A DNA stretch of 64,000 bases. Source: Pythium myriotylum. Lineage: Eukaryota > Oomycota > Peronosporomycetes > Pythiales > Pythiaceae. A program made the position numbers and the translations under genes. The DNA lies in NCBI GenBank assembly GCA_023091665.1, contig JALJCQ010000026.1, forward strand, positions 868,001 to 932,000. Direction: 5' to 3'. Of this stretch, positions 13,301-23,079 are shown in pieces. Every line of letters starts with the position of its first letter. The first letter of the stretch is position 1. The notes beneath the pieces are model-generated. The model saw only the letters and a program-made list of their open reading frames with translations. It made no database searches and was not told the origin of the DNA.

Positions 13301-14464
13301 GTTCTGTATATGTTCTACAAGAACATCACGCTTGTGCTGGCACAGTACTGGTACGGTTTTCTCTCAGGCGCGTCAGGCTCCAAGATGTACTGGGAGCTTG
13401 GTGTCCAGGTATATAACGTGCTGTTCACGGGCCTCCCGATCGTCGTCGTCGGCGTTATGGACAAGGATTTGCCCGACCACTTCAGTCTCGACTTCCCTCG
13501 ACTATACCGTAAAGGCCCCGAGCGCGCATATTTCAACTACTTCACCTTTTTTCGCTGGGTCGGTGCGGCGGTGTTCGAGTCGATCGTCATTTTCGTCGTT
13601 ATGGCCTTCGGGTTTAATGCGTCTGAGGATGCGCCTGGCAGCGAATCACGCGTTGAATTCGGCATGGTCGCCTTCACGCTAACCGTCCTGATCGTAAACT
13701 TCAAAATCTGCCTCATCACCAACACATGGACGTGGCTGTCCGTCTCCTGTTCCGTGGGGAGTGTGCTTTCGTGGTTTGGCGTCGCGGCTTTGGGCACTGA
13801 GGTATCATTTTTCGGGCGCTTCAAGGTGGGTTACGATGAGTATGGCGCGTTCGCCCCGACGGCGAAAAGTGCCGGCTATTTCCTCCTCATCGTTATTGGC
13901 TGCGTTATTGCACTGGTTCGACACTTCGCTTGGAACCAGTACCAGCGCTTGTTTTACCCTGAAGGCTACCAGGTCCTTCAGGAGACACTGAACAAGCGGC
14001 CGCGTCGTCTCACGATCGACCACATCGAAGAGCAGACGCTCTCCATGTCGCTAGAAGATCTTCACGGCACGGAATTGGCAAACGAATCCAGAGCTACGGA
14101 TTACGATATCTATAAGACCGGTCACCACGGCAGCTCCATGAGCCGACCCGAGAACGAGAACGAGGCCTTTGATGCCGCGCTCACTGTTCCTGGCTCTGTC
14201 GTGTCGGACGCAACATCCATGGGCGGCGAAAGCTACTCTGCCAGTGTGTATAGTGAATCCTTACACAATGACCAGAGTCTATGGGAGAAGCACCAGAGCG
14301 GCAGGGCATTCAAGGCATCCGTCTCGCGACGAAACACGGGTTTTGCCTTTAGCTGCGACGAAGAGACGACGCTGGCTGAATCGTACATCGCCTCCAATTC
14401 GCTGCCGCGGTCGGACGCCGTGCCGGCCGCACTGCGGAATTCGCTGCAACGGCGCGACATTTGA
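10331..14464 (+). CDS. P4-type ATPase, phospholipid flippase
   Basis: P4-ATPases flip aminophospholipids to the cytosolic leaflet of Golgi, endosome and plasma membranes. The single-exon product is 1377 residues from the first ATG. Motifs in order: YFNYAPGNAVFDKC near residue 120; SLDGETNLK (D282), the P4 form of the dephosphorylation loop; DKTGTL with the phosphorylated Asp at about 511; KGADMMI in the nucleotide-binding domain; TGDKEETAINIA at about 810; and GDGANDVAMIQAAHVGVGISG at about 932, followed by a six-helix C-terminal membrane block. The C-terminal tail of about 170 residues is hydrophilic and Ser-rich, a likely regulatory region. All catalytic motifs are intact. Whether it needs a CDC50 partner cannot be told here. 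Confidence 0.95.
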   Translation: MSSARSPRRLPTRLFGGQKVEDEETLRAQNAGSPRGTTAKTHLLTAESSGDVYAEMETPAQPVDMLEERAPKKSSKARGNSRGPNTPASGGSGDFNQASGHTAASSRADGEGFDEAKQDLREVYFNYAPGNAVFDKCTNVVVTSKYTVVTFPFKFIYESFTKVANFFFLVVCILQMIKEISNTYGYPTNAPVLLFVISIDACFAIMEDRRRHQSDHEANSATCHVVRNGTIQDRLWSDVKVGDFLQIRNREVIPADVLILAVSEPVGEAASGICYVETKSLDGETNLKLRQAIPATMSVVVNPQELMMLRGVVKFEQPNPYINKFAGKVEVTVSEGCGVEVMPLSVKNVLLRGCNLRNTDWVYGVVLNTGPDTKIMQSSSAAPSKWSDVMLRINKMIGVLCLMLFTICAVAATSYVTWQREIVKNTWYIKSEDPNQSRFEEFIRMLFYYFLLLYQVIPISLYVSMTSVKFLQARFIAWDKHMYHEETDTPAIVRTMELNEELGQISYVFSDKTGTLTCNVMEFRKCSINGVSYGSGLTEIGRAALKRAGKPIPAEPKLASGTKRMPFVNFVDPSFFDAMKGGKGEKQKQRILQFFEHLAVCHTVIPEQLESGEIRLSASSPDEQALVAGAAFAGYQFENRSVGRATISVFGERQVFDVLEVLEFNSTRKRMSVVIRRPSGELFLYSKGADMMIYQRLKDDPSSETLKKVTRDHMEQYADDGLRTLALAVKRLDEKWFQKWKIRFDEAQGNVAEIDKRKDGKPNAIDDLMEEIEQDLELIGATAIEDKLQDGVPRCLEHLTQAGIKVWMLTGDKEETAINIAYACSLLDNSIQQVIINCTSCPSEDAIRARLTSAAREYLEKNKGMDVKPEIALVIDGEALEFALKPSTALQLLEFAKLCRAVICNRVSPAQKAEMVTLVRDNIASVRTLAIGDGANDVAMIQAAHVGVGISGQEGMQAVNSSDYAIAQFRFLERLLLVHGRWNYIRITKLVLYMFYKNITLVLAQYWYGFLSGASGSKMYWELGVQVYNVLFTGLPIVVVGVMDKDLPDHFSLDFPRLYRKGPERAYFNYFTFFRWVGAAVFESIVIFVVMAFGFNASEDAPGSESRVEFGMVAFTLTVLIVNFKICLITNTWTWLSVSCSVGSVLSWFGVAALGTEVSFFGRFKVGYDEYGAFAPTAKSAGYFLLIVIGCVIALVRHFAWNQYQRLFYPEGYQVLQETLNKRPRRLTIDHIEEQTLSMSLEDLHGTELANESRATDYDIYKTGHHGSSMSRPENENEAFDAALTVPGSVVSDATSMGGESYSASVYSESLHNDQSLWEKHQSGRAFKASVSRRNTGFAFSCDEETTLAESYIASNSLPRSDAVPAALRNSLQRRDI

Positions 14465-14790
14465 CTCGTGCACGCGTCTTCTTCCATCTCCGAGAACTCC
14501 GACCACGACCGCGACAGCGGTGGCGCCAAGTCGGAATTTTTCTGCTTTTGACAAGCTACGTTTGTCGCTCTCGGAGAGTGGGGAGGGCGCGGACCAGGGC
14601 AGTCAGAGAGACCGCAACTATTCATGATTTATTGCCATAGAGATTGGACTACAATTCCCTTCCTGCGCCACGAAGAGACCTTTTCTGCCACGTTATCCGT
14701 AAAGTTAAAATTGACTTTTGAATTCTCACTCGCCCGGAATTCTCGACAGCGATCGAGTGGTTTTGGACTGTCGGAAATCGCGGAGGCGAA
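14465..14790. other. Intergenic between flippase and hAT-like gene
   Basis: 326 bp between two genes on the same strand. A short AT-richer stretch lies at 14695-14720. No gene or clear element seen. Confidence 0.35.
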
Positions 14791-16953
14791 ATGGCGACCC
14801 CGCCGCCCACTTCAACTTCGGTCGACGCGCCGTCGGGCGCGTGGGCGTTCCCCGAGGCGCCCGCGGAGGACGCGGCGACGCGCAAGTCGCGCGCGGGCCG
14901 CCGCCCCGGCGCCGTCTGGGCCTACTTCACGCCGCTGCGCACGGAGCAGAACAAGACCCACGCGGCCTGCCGCTTCTGCTCGCGACGCTGCGCCGGCGTC
15001 GCGGCGCGCATGGCCGCGCACATCCTCCACAAGTGCCCGTCGGTGCCGGCGCACGAGGTGGACGCGCTCACTGCCGCGCTCGCCCACGAGCCGCCGGAGA
15101 AGCGCCAGCGCCTCGACACGGGGCTCGCGTTGAGCGGCACCGGACTGGCGGCGTTTGGAGACGCCGAGGACGGCGCACTGAGAGCGGGCGCCGGCCAACG
15201 CAAGGCGACGAAAGACGCCAGCTACGCCGGAGACGCCATGGGACTGGCGCTGCAACGGTTCGTCGTCGCGTGCTTACGTCACAACGCGCCGCTTGAAGTG
15301 ATCGGAGACGAGTTCTTCCGCGAGGCGCTCTCGGTCTTGCGCCCGGGGTCCTCGGCCACGCTAAAGACTTCAAGTGCGGCGACGCTGCTGGAAAAAGTCG
15401 GCGCGACGGTTGCGAGCGAGGCAACTCAGTGGATGCGCAGCAGCGAGTGCTTCACGCTGATCCATAATTCGTCAGCGCGCGAGTGGAGAGGCGCAGATGA
15501 TCGACGTCGGAGTGTTCTGATCGCTGAAGACAACGGAGGCGTCTATATCGAGTGGCTCGCAAAGCTCATATCGCGGCTCGAGTTTCCTGGAAGCAACGCT
15601 ATCGTGGGACTCTGCTGCGACTCCATGCAAGTGTACCAGGAGGTGTCCTGTGCCGTTGCCTCTGTCGTTACTCCTCCGCCAGAGTCTCCTCTTCGACGCG
15701 TCACGCTGTTAAGCAAGTGCCTGCTCACGACTACTCTCCAGCTGTGGACATTGGTCACAAACGCCATATCCAACGTTTATGAAGTCGTGGTCCGTGCCGC
15801 CGAAGCCGTGCAGACGCTTGTGGAGTCATCTACGCTTGAACAATCGATAATGCCACCGCTAGAGTCTCTCTGGAAAGATCTCGACCTCGACTGGACTCTG
15901 ATTTTCTTGGTTCTGAAGCGCGTCGAAGAAAAAAGTCAGATGTTGAAGCTTCTTGAGACTGGCGCCTCGATTTCGAATGATCGCGACACGTTCTGGGGAG
16001 ATCTGCCAGCCGTGAACACGCTGCTTAAGCCGTTTGCCTGGCTACTCACGTTGAGTGAGAGCAAGAGTATTGGCTCGAGTCATTTCGTGTTGGGATGGAT
16101 GTCGTTGATCTCATGTGTAGAGAACTCTCCTCTCATACCGCTGGTAGCGCGTGATCGTCTTAGCAAAGATCTCTTGGCAGTCATTGGTCAGGCTGTCGAC
16201 GATCACCATCTTGTTGCGTTGCTGCTCGACCCTCGAGTGCGAGGAGTTGCTCTCTCACCTACTGGACGGCGCAAAGTCAAGACACTGGTCGTACAAGTCG
16301 CCTCTCGCTTGTGGGGCTCGAAATTTGACGCAGCAAACTCAGACGAATCGTCGCCCCCTCCAGCGTCGGCACGGCATGCGTTGCTTGCTCAACTTGGTCA
16401 CTTCATGGAGAAGACAGAGTACTTCGCAGATGAGGTTGCGTGGGAGATGGCTCGCGGCACGGGCCCGGAAAACTTCTGGAAGGACTACGCGCAAGATGCC
16501 CCCGAGCTGACAGCTCTCGCAAGAGCCGTTCTCGCATTTGTCCCCGTCGTTTCGCAAACCTCCGAGCGACTGGAGGCAGCCAACGACTCGGTTGAGCGGC
16601 CGCCGTTTGAAACCCGTCAGATCCGATTCCACTTTGAGCGCAACCGCAAACTCAGCGAATTCGAAATGAGCTCGGTGATCGCCAAGCACGCCGAGCTTCT
16701 CTCCACGGCGGAAGCGCCCTTGTCGCGCGGGTCTCCCGACCAGTCCGCGGTGAACCTCGTGGAGGCCGTCAAGGCTCAGTGGCTGCGTCTCCGAGCCGTG
16801 GCGCCCACGCCGCTCGAGCACGAGGCGTTGCCTCTGGTCTCAGGACTCGAGGCCTCGTGGTTCGCGACTCAGGGCGACGCCGCACGGGCGGAGATCGAGG
16901 CGGCGCTGCGCAGCTTCCTGCCGCCGACGGTAGGCGTGCCACAGCTGGTGTGA
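14791..16953 (+). CDS. BED-finger protein derived from a hAT transposase
   Basis: The intact single-exon product is 720 residues. Residues 42-82 resemble a BED zinc finger: aromatic start WAYF, C60-x2-C63, then H77 and C82. A middle region (about 230-400) has the pattern of a hAT RNase-H-like core, including GLCCDS where hAT proteins carry a catalytic Asp. Residues about 560-650 contain FWKDY...ELTALARAVLAFVPVVSQTSERLEAAND, which matches the hAT C-terminal dimerisation block (FPV-x-S-x-x-x-ER type). The rest of the catalytic triad is not obvious. I noticed no terminal inverted repeats, though I could not search systematically. An intact frame without transposon ends suggests a domesticated DNA-binding protein, but a decayed autonomous element is possible. 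Confidence 0.7.
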   Translation: MATPPPTSTSVDAPSGAWAFPEAPAEDAATRKSRAGRRPGAVWAYFTPLRTEQNKTHAACRFCSRRCAGVAARMAAHILHKCPSVPAHEVDALTAALAHEPPEKRQRLDTGLALSGTGLAAFGDAEDGALRAGAGQRKATKDASYAGDAMGLALQRFVVACLRHNAPLEVIGDEFFREALSVLRPGSSATLKTSSAATLLEKVGATVASEATQWMRSSECFTLIHNSSAREWRGADDRRRSVLIAEDNGGVYIEWLAKLISRLEFPGSNAIVGLCCDSMQVYQEVSCAVASVVTPPPESPLRRVTLLSKCLLTTTLQLWTLVTNAISNVYEVVVRAAEAVQTLVESSTLEQSIMPPLESLWKDLDLDWTLIFLVLKRVEEKSQMLKLLETGASISNDRDTFWGDLPAVNTLLKPFAWLLTLSESKSIGSSHFVLGWMSLISCVENSPLIPLVARDRLSKDLLAVIGQAVDDHHLVALLLDPRVRGVALSPTGRRKVKTLVVQVASRLWGSKFDAANSDESSPPPASARHALLAQLGHFMEKTEYFADEVAWEMARGTGPENFWKDYAQDAPELTALARAVLAFVPVVSQTSERLEAANDSVERPPFETRQIRFHFERNRKLSEFEMSSVIAKHAELLSTAEAPLSRGSPDQSAVNLVEAVKAQWLRLRAVAPTPLEHEALPLVSGLEASWFATQGDAARAEIEAALRSFLPPTVGVPQLV

Positions 16954-17073
16954 GGTGGCTACATTCCGTATCTAACGGTCAGATGGGTAGTGGTTAGATA
17001 TGGATAATGCCATTTTGTTTTGTTGTCGAGCGTCGGGCAGATCTAATCACTCCTCGCATTGCCGCCTCGCACC

Positions 17074-19833
17074 ATGGGCCGCTCCTTCGTGCGCGGGCTG
17101 CTGGTGCTGGGCGTGGTCTTCCACGCCACCTACGTGCTCAGCATCTTCGACATCTACTTCACGTCGCCTGTGGTGCCCCACGTCGAGTCGCTCGCCTACG
17201 CGGCCAGCGGCGCGCCGCCCGCCAAGCGCCTCGTCGTCTTCGTGGCGGACGGCTGCCGCGCCGACAAATTCTTCGAGCGCAACTCCTCGCGCGTCTCCTT
17301 CCTGCGCGGCGTCATCGAGACCCGTGGATCGTTCGGCGTCTCCCACACGCGCGTGCCGACCGAGTCGCGCCCGGGCCACGTCGCGCTCTTCGCCGGCATG
17401 TACGAGGACGTGAGCGCCGTGACCAAGGGCTGGCAGGACAACCCAGTGGACTTCGACTCGATCTTCAACCAGAGCCGCCACGCCTGGCTCTTTGGCAGCC
17501 CCGACATCGTGCCCATGTTCGCGCGCCGAGTGCCGCAGGCCACAGAGCTCCACTATTCCCACGAGGAAGAGGACTTCGCGTCCCAGGACGCGTCCAAGCT
17601 GGACGTCTGGGTCCACGACCGCTTCCGGGAGCTGTTGCTGGTCCACGCGGCCGCAAACGTGACGCTGGACGCGGCCCTGCGGTCCGAACAAGTCGTTTTC
17701 TTCTGTCACTTCCTCGGCATCGACACCAACGGGCACGCGCACCGACCGCAGTCGAACGACTACCTCAACAACATCGCACTCGTAGACGAGCTGGTTGAAA
17801 AGATCACGCACCTTGTAGAAGACTTTTATGATGATGACGGGCGCACAACATTTGTCTTCACGGCCGACCACGGTATGAGCAACAAGGGCGCGCACGGTGA
17901 CGGCGACCCGACGAACACACGCACACCGCTTGTCGCCTGGGGCGCCGGAGTCGCTGGCCCAGAGGAATCAACGCGCGAGCAGGCGAAGAGCTTCCGAATT
18001 GACCTTCCCACACAGTCGAAGGCCCAAGTCGCGGCCCAGCTGAGCGTTCAGGGGGATCAAGAAGAGATCGCACTCCAGCAGTGGGGACTGGAGCACCTCA
18101 TGCGGAAGGATGTCATGCAGGCCGACGTAGCACCGCTCATTAGCTCACTGCTGGGACTTCCATACCCTCGGAATTCAGTCGGCGTACTGCCGTTCACGTA
18201 TCTCTCCAAGGGCGAGTACCGCACGAATGCCGTCGTGTCCAACGCGCGGCAGCTCTATTTGCACGCGCTACGAAAGGAACACGAGAAAGAGGCACGCACA
18301 CTTCTCTTCTTTCGCCCATATGAACCTTTCCGCCAAGAACTGCCTGTACTGATGGACAAGATGCAGTCCATGTCGAAGAATGGGGCGCTGGACGAGGCCG
18401 AGCAGCTGGCTCAGCAAGTGATTGCGGTCTGTCTCGACACACTCGAGTACTTCCAGCGCTACGATTGGATCTTCCTGTTCAGCACAATCGTCTTCGGATA
18501 CCTCGGATGGATCGCCTTCCTCGCTGTCGCGTACCTCGCACCGACTGCATCGAGCGGCGACTTCCACGCGCTCTACGAACTGTATGCTTGCAGTGTCGGT
18601 AGCGGCAAGTTCCTGCTTTTGGCTTTTAGCGTCGCTGCCTTCCTCGCCCTTGAGAACTCGCCGCCGACGTACTTCGTGTACGTGAGCTTCCCGCTTGTCT
18701 ACTGGAACGCGGTGTGGACACATCGGCACATTATCCTCCAGCAACCGCCCCAGTCCGTGCCTTCTGTATCTACGTCGAATCGACGCTGGCTCCAGGCTGC
18801 GTGGGTGCTCGGCTCTCTTGAGCTCGTCGTTGTGGGTTATAACCATCGGTGGATATTTGGCGTCGTCTTTGTCCTCCTGGCGGCTTGGCCTTTGCTCGAA
18901 GCGATACCATCGAATCTGCTTTCAAAGCGTTGGTCTCTCGCCTGTCTAGTGATTTCAGTGTTTCCGTTTCTTCCGACCGAGTACGGTGAGCATACACCGC
19001 TAGTAATCGTTGGAGGAGTCGCCGTTGCTGTGCTGGGACATCTTGCTGACCCTTCTCGGCCAGTGCTTCGTCTTGTGCCACTCTTGCTCTCGCTCGCCGC
19101 GGTCCACGTAACTATGGGCTACCTTTCGACCAAGACCAAGCCCCCTGCCGTGCTCACGCTGGCGAATTGGGCACTCTCACTTCTGCCTGTCGCTACAGCA
19201 CTGGTTGGTCGCTCGTCCAAATCGACGTCGTCGCATCAGCAGCTCGTGCGTGTTGCATTGGCTCTTGCACCGTCTTTCGTGCTCTTGAGTATCTCGTACG
19301 AGGTGCTCTTCTATGCTGCGCTCATGGCATTGCTACTCTCGTGGCTCGCGGTCGAAGAGGCCCTAGCCAAGCGGGCAGCGACGTCATCATCCTGGCAGGA
19401 TCTACGCCGCGCATTCTTCTTCCTTCTATTCATCAAGATTGCGTTCTTCGGCACAGGCAACGTCGCGAGTATGAGCTCTTTCGAGATCTCATCCACGTAT
19501 CGCTTCGTCACCATCTTCGCGCCGTTCCTCATGGGCGCGCTACTCGTAGCCAAGATCCTCGTGCCGTTCTTACTCGTTGCGTGCGCCTTCCAGATGATCC
19601 TTTCAGCCCACCACAGCACTCCCTCGCGGTCCTTCCTACTTGTGGTCGCCATGTCAGATGTGCTCGCGCTCCAGTTTCTCTTTCTCGTGCGAAACGAAGG
19701 CTCATGGAAGCAGATCGGCAACTCGATCTCTATGTTCGGCATTGTCAACGCGCAGATCGTGTTTGTGCCGCTGCTCTTTTTGCTCACGACTGCATTCGTC
19801 CAGGCCGCTCGCCACGGATCCAAGACAGCCTAG
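17074..19833 (+). CDS. PIGN: GPI ethanolamine phosphate transferase 1
   Basis: PIG-N/Mcd4 adds phosphoethanolamine to the first mannose of the GPI anchor in the ER. The product is 919 residues from ATG in a CACCATGG context; the frame opens slightly upstream but only with TTG. Residues 5-25 form the N-terminal membrane anchor, followed by the characteristic FDIYFTSPVV. The lumenal alkaline-phosphatase-like domain has VFVADGCRAD (metal/nucleophile region), ESRPGHVALFAGMYEDVSA, and TADHGMSNKGAHGDGDPTNTRTPL, the zinc-binding signature of this family. From about residue 460 the protein is a string of membrane helices, the PigN domain. Length matches the family. It would serve the GPI-anchored elicitin-like proteins found later in the window. 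Confidence 0.95.
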   Translation: MGRSFVRGLLVLGVVFHATYVLSIFDIYFTSPVVPHVESLAYAASGAPPAKRLVVFVADGCRADKFFERNSSRVSFLRGVIETRGSFGVSHTRVPTESRPGHVALFAGMYEDVSAVTKGWQDNPVDFDSIFNQSRHAWLFGSPDIVPMFARRVPQATELHYSHEEEDFASQDASKLDVWVHDRFRELLLVHAAANVTLDAALRSEQVVFFCHFLGIDTNGHAHRPQSNDYLNNIALVDELVEKITHLVEDFYDDDGRTTFVFTADHGMSNKGAHGDGDPTNTRTPLVAWGAGVAGPEESTREQAKSFRIDLPTQSKAQVAAQLSVQGDQEEIALQQWGLEHLMRKDVMQADVAPLISSLLGLPYPRNSVGVLPFTYLSKGEYRTNAVVSNARQLYLHALRKEHEKEARTLLFFRPYEPFRQELPVLMDKMQSMSKNGALDEAEQLAQQVIAVCLDTLEYFQRYDWIFLFSTIVFGYLGWIAFLAVAYLAPTASSGDFHALYELYACSVGSGKFLLLAFSVAAFLALENSPPTYFVYVSFPLVYWNAVWTHRHIILQQPPQSVPSVSTSNRRWLQAAWVLGSLELVVVGYNHRWIFGVVFVLLAAWPLLEAIPSNLLSKRWSLACLVISVFPFLPTEYGEHTPLVIVGGVAVAVLGHLADPSRPVLRLVPLLLSLAAVHVTMGYLSTKTKPPAVLTLANWALSLLPVATALVGRSSKSTSSHQQLVRVALALAPSFVLLSISYEVLFYAALMALLLSWLAVEEALAKRAATSSSWQDLRRAFFFLLFIKIAFFGTGNVASMSSFEISSTYRFVTIFAPFLMGALLVAKILVPFLLVACAFQMILSAHHSTPSRSFLLVVAMSDVLALQFLFLVRNEGSWKQIGNSISMFGIVNAQIVFVPLLFLLTTAFVQAARHGSKTA

Positions 19834-19898
19834 ATAGATAATAGACGAGGCAATACGCCAACATCTTCATATGAACTCGTTTATTCGTGATATATATT

Positions 19899-21203
19899 CT
19901 AGGCACTGGTCGGGGGCACTTCGGCTGCGATCGTCGCAGCAGAAGGTGCGTCATGCGTTGGGGCCTCGGCTGCCGCCGGGGTCAAGAGCCCGGCTGACAC
20001 TGGTGCGGATGTCGGTGCTGGTGGTGCGGATGACCCGTCAGCAAGCGTGGGCGCCACATTCATTTCGTGAATGTTGACATACGCGACGATGACGGTTGTG
20101 TCGTCGATGACTTGCTCCTCCTTCATCCACCGTCGGTTGGCCTCCATGATGAGTAGATCCACAGCAACTTTGGGATCCTTCTGCGCCATGACGATGTCAA
20201 TCACCTCTTCGTTCGACATGAACTCCCACAGTCCGTCCGTTGCGATCACGAGGCACCGGTCGGCATCGTCGAGAAGCCGCGTCGTGAACTCGGGCTCGGA
20301 GATCACACCTGCTGTGTGTGCGACAGCGTCACCAAGCGACCGCGACATGGCCAACCCGGGGACGTCCATGTGGCCGAGCCACACGCGCGGCGGGCCATCA
20401 ATGCCGTCGTCGTACTCGACAGCAAACACTCGTCCGCCGCTTGCTAGGATGCGGGCCTTTTCTGCAGGCGAATCGGGTTTGTGATCGTTCGAGACGCTCG
20501 AGCAGGCTATTCGAGGTGACCCATCGACGTTTGTGCCGATATAGCCCCTCGTGATGCGCGAGTCTCCGACATTCCCCACAACCACCAGGTTCTCTCGAAT
20601 AACTACGACCACGGCCGTCGTGCCGCTAAACTCGGTATCGATGGCAGGGTCTCGAAGCACCCCCTTCTCTACCGTCTGCAGTGCCTCGCTGATGGCCAGT
20701 TTGATGTGATCCGAGTCAGCGTTGAGATCTCCAGTGGGAGCGAACTTGGGGTGCTTGAAAAGTTCGTTTGGAAACTTGTCGCGAATAGTCATTGAAACAC
20801 CGTCTCCGGCCTCGCCGTGGCCGTCGAACACACACAGTAGGAGCGACTTTGAGTCTGAGTCGTGGCGAATGACCATTGCGTCTTGATTCTTCTTGCGAGG
20901 GTTGTACGGTGCGTAACCTTTCTTGGAGAGGCCGGCATAGGCTGCAACTGCACTCGACCCATCTTCCACATAGTCGATATCCTGTGTTGTGACCTGTGCC
21001 ATACCCTCGACCAGTTTGTTGTCGCTCACGACTGAGAGACGCCGGCGTTGCAGTGCCAAGTTGTGGTCACCCATGCCGATCTTGGATGGCGAGATTCCGG
21101 ACGCGGGCGTCTTTTGCGAGATTCCCTTGGGCGAAACGACATTTTGTGCCGCCGCCAGATCCTGTTGGCGCACCTTCACGATAGATCCTTTGCGAAGGGC
21201 CAT
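19899..21203 (-). CDS. PP2C-family protein phosphatase
   Basis: PP2C enzymes are metal-dependent Ser/Thr phosphatases. The 434-residue single-exon product has the family motifs in order: CVFDGHGEAGDGVS (metal-binding Asp-Gly), NVGDSRI, MSRSLGDAVAHTAGVISEPE and ATDGLWEFMSNEEVIDI. The N-terminal 85 residues are basic and probably disordered. The last 50 are Ala/Pro/Thr-rich low complexity. The stop is only 65 bp from the PIG-N stop, so the two genes converge with very little room for separate terminators. Substrate unknown. Confidence 0.92.
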   Translation of the reverse strand: MALRKGSIVKVRQQDLAAAQNVVSPKGISQKTPASGISPSKIGMGDHNLALQRRRLSVVSDNKLVEGMAQVTTQDIDYVEDGSSAVAAYAGLSKKGYAPYNPRKKNQDAMVIRHDSDSKSLLLCVFDGHGEAGDGVSMTIRDKFPNELFKHPKFAPTGDLNADSDHIKLAISEALQTVEKGVLRDPAIDTEFSGTTAVVVVIRENLVVVGNVGDSRITRGYIGTNVDGSPRIACSSVSNDHKPDSPAEKARILASGGRVFAVEYDDGIDGPPRVWLGHMDVPGLAMSRSLGDAVAHTAGVISEPEFTTRLLDDADRCLVIATDGLWEFMSNEEVIDIVMAQKDPKVAVDLLIMEANRRWMKEEQVIDDTTVIVAYVNIHEMNVAPTLADGSSAPPAPTSAPVSAGLLTPAAAEAPTHDAPSAATIAAEVPPTSA

Positions 21204-21672
21204 TGTCTATCCCACTGGTCTTGCCGCGTCTGTCGCACTGCACGAGGAAAGCGGAAATGCCTTCGGCAGTGACTAGATGGCGTCCATGGAGATGCAGAAA
21301 TCTGACCGCAGCCAAAACAATCCCCGGATCAGGACGAAATCTGGCCCATTCAGCACTTCGAAGATCACTGGATCTAAACCTCAAGCCACCACCCACAAAT
21401 AGATCCTCTTACCCTCAACTCTGATGAGCGACGAGAATACACCGCGGTAAACGCCACTTCATAACTCCAAAAACCATCATCAGTCACATCTCTGCGCTAC
21501 TTATGAGGGCTGAGTGATCGTCTGCAACCTGCTTAGAAAGTGTATCGCGTGTATTGTCCGTAACAGGGAAACCCTCACCTCTCCATCTTGACGTTAACCT
21601 GCGGTTGAACTCTAAACGCAACCCCCATGATACAATTTCAATGCATCTTCATGATCCATTCGGTCCAGCAGT
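21204..21672. other. Intergenic upstream of PP2C, downstream of MED4
   Basis: 469 bp with no gene. It should carry the PP2C promoter and the MED4 3' UTR. Confidence 0.4.
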
Positions 21673-23079
21673 TTAGTCGCTGTCACTATCCTCATCGCTG
21701 TCGTCACTGTCGGAGAGGCTGAGTGTGACTTTCTTTGCCTTCTCCTGCTCTGAGTCACTGTCACTGCTGTCACTTTCGCTCGAGCTATCATCGCCGTCCT
21801 TGTCAGAGCCTTCTTCTCCATTCTCTAGTCGCCGCTTCTTGCGGAGTGCTTCCACGTCGTCTACCATTTCGTCATCGTACATGGCCGAGCGTTTCTCCGG
21901 CAGCTTGAACTTCTTTCGCAACACTTCCATTGCTTCTGCTGGCAATGGATCGCCAGTCTTCCAGGACTCGGGAAGCGTGATGCCGTGTTCCTGTTTGTTC
22001 ATGTGTTAGTGCTCCTCTTCCTAATGATGGAGCATAATGACCCGCGTACCGCAAGCGAGCTGCGTCCCATGTAATGCACGAGAGCGTCCAGCGGCAAGTC
22101 AACGGGGTCTCCAGGCTTCCACCCCGGCGGCATCTGGTTCCGGATGCCAGCCTCAGTCGCTCCGAGCCCGATAGGAATACCGTTCAGCTTGGCTGCGCTC
22201 GTCTCGTCGTCCTGTACCTTGCCCCGTGCACTGGACGATGAGTAGGCTGCGCCCACTTTCATAGTTTCCTCAGCTTCCTGGGTCACGTTGTCATCCACGA
22301 CACCGCGACTGAGAACACCAGCACGCATCATGTGCTCCTGAGGAGCTGGCGGCATGAAGCCAAACATGGGAAACTACCAAAGCAATGACCTTGTCAGGCG
22401 CTCCGTTCCATGTGTCCTGTCGAGAGCTACGCACCCCAGGCCGCCATTCTTTGGGCGCTGACGTCGTGCCAGCAATGCGGTGCGCGTACGCGACCACCTC
22501 TCGCGGGTCGAGCAACACTGCAAGCAGAGATCGCGTCAGCCCTCGGCGCCAAGTCGCTCTCGCAGACACTATACCTTTGTGCTTCTGCTTGGCCTGCTGC
22601 AGCACGCGGTCGTGCTTCTTCAGCGCAGCGGCGACGTCCTCCTGCGACCGCCGCAGCTGCGCGGCGTAGCGCACGACCTTTTGCTTCTTTTGCTGGATCT
22701 GGGCCTCGATAGCCTGCAGCTCCTTCTGCGCGACCTGGTGTCGAACAACTACCCACATGCACACTACTTGTCAGAAGGCGCTCCCCCCATCGCCGGGCCC
22801 TCGGAGTCAACGCACGCTTCTTGACCGCCGCGAGCAGCTCGCGGTCCTTGTCGAGCACCTTGTGGAACGTCTCGTTGACCGTGCGCATGCGCGCGCCCGT
22901 GATGGTGGACGGCGGACTGTGCAAGCGCAGCAAACTCGAGTTAGCGGCCGCTCCCGACGGCGCCCGAGGGCTCAAAACGACGCTCACAGCGAGGCGGAGC
23001 TCAGCGACTCGAGCAGCTTGGTCACGAGGAAGCGGTGCTCGTGGAGGAAGACCTCGCAGTCTTCATGGACGCTCGGCAT
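21673..23079 (-). CDS. MED4: Mediator complex subunit 4
   Basis: MED4 is a middle-module subunit of Mediator, which links transcription factors to RNA polymerase II. Six exons assemble in frame: 23079-22988, 22916-22816, 22748-22575, 22517-22435, 22373-22050 and 21990-21673. The five GT-AG introns are 57-71 nt, two with a CTAAC branch-like site, and the product is 363 residues. The middle is a coiled coil (about 65-120, KELQAIEAQIQQKKQKVVRY). It is followed by VVAYAHRIAGTTSAPKEWRPG and FMPPAPQEHMMRAGVL, the conserved MED4 signature (YAHRI...P-x-x-W-x-P...P-x-x-x-x-M-R-x-G). The last 50 residues are an acidic Ser/Asp tail. This is the most intron-rich gene in the window. The start is shared with a short bidirectional promoter. 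Confidence 0.85.
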
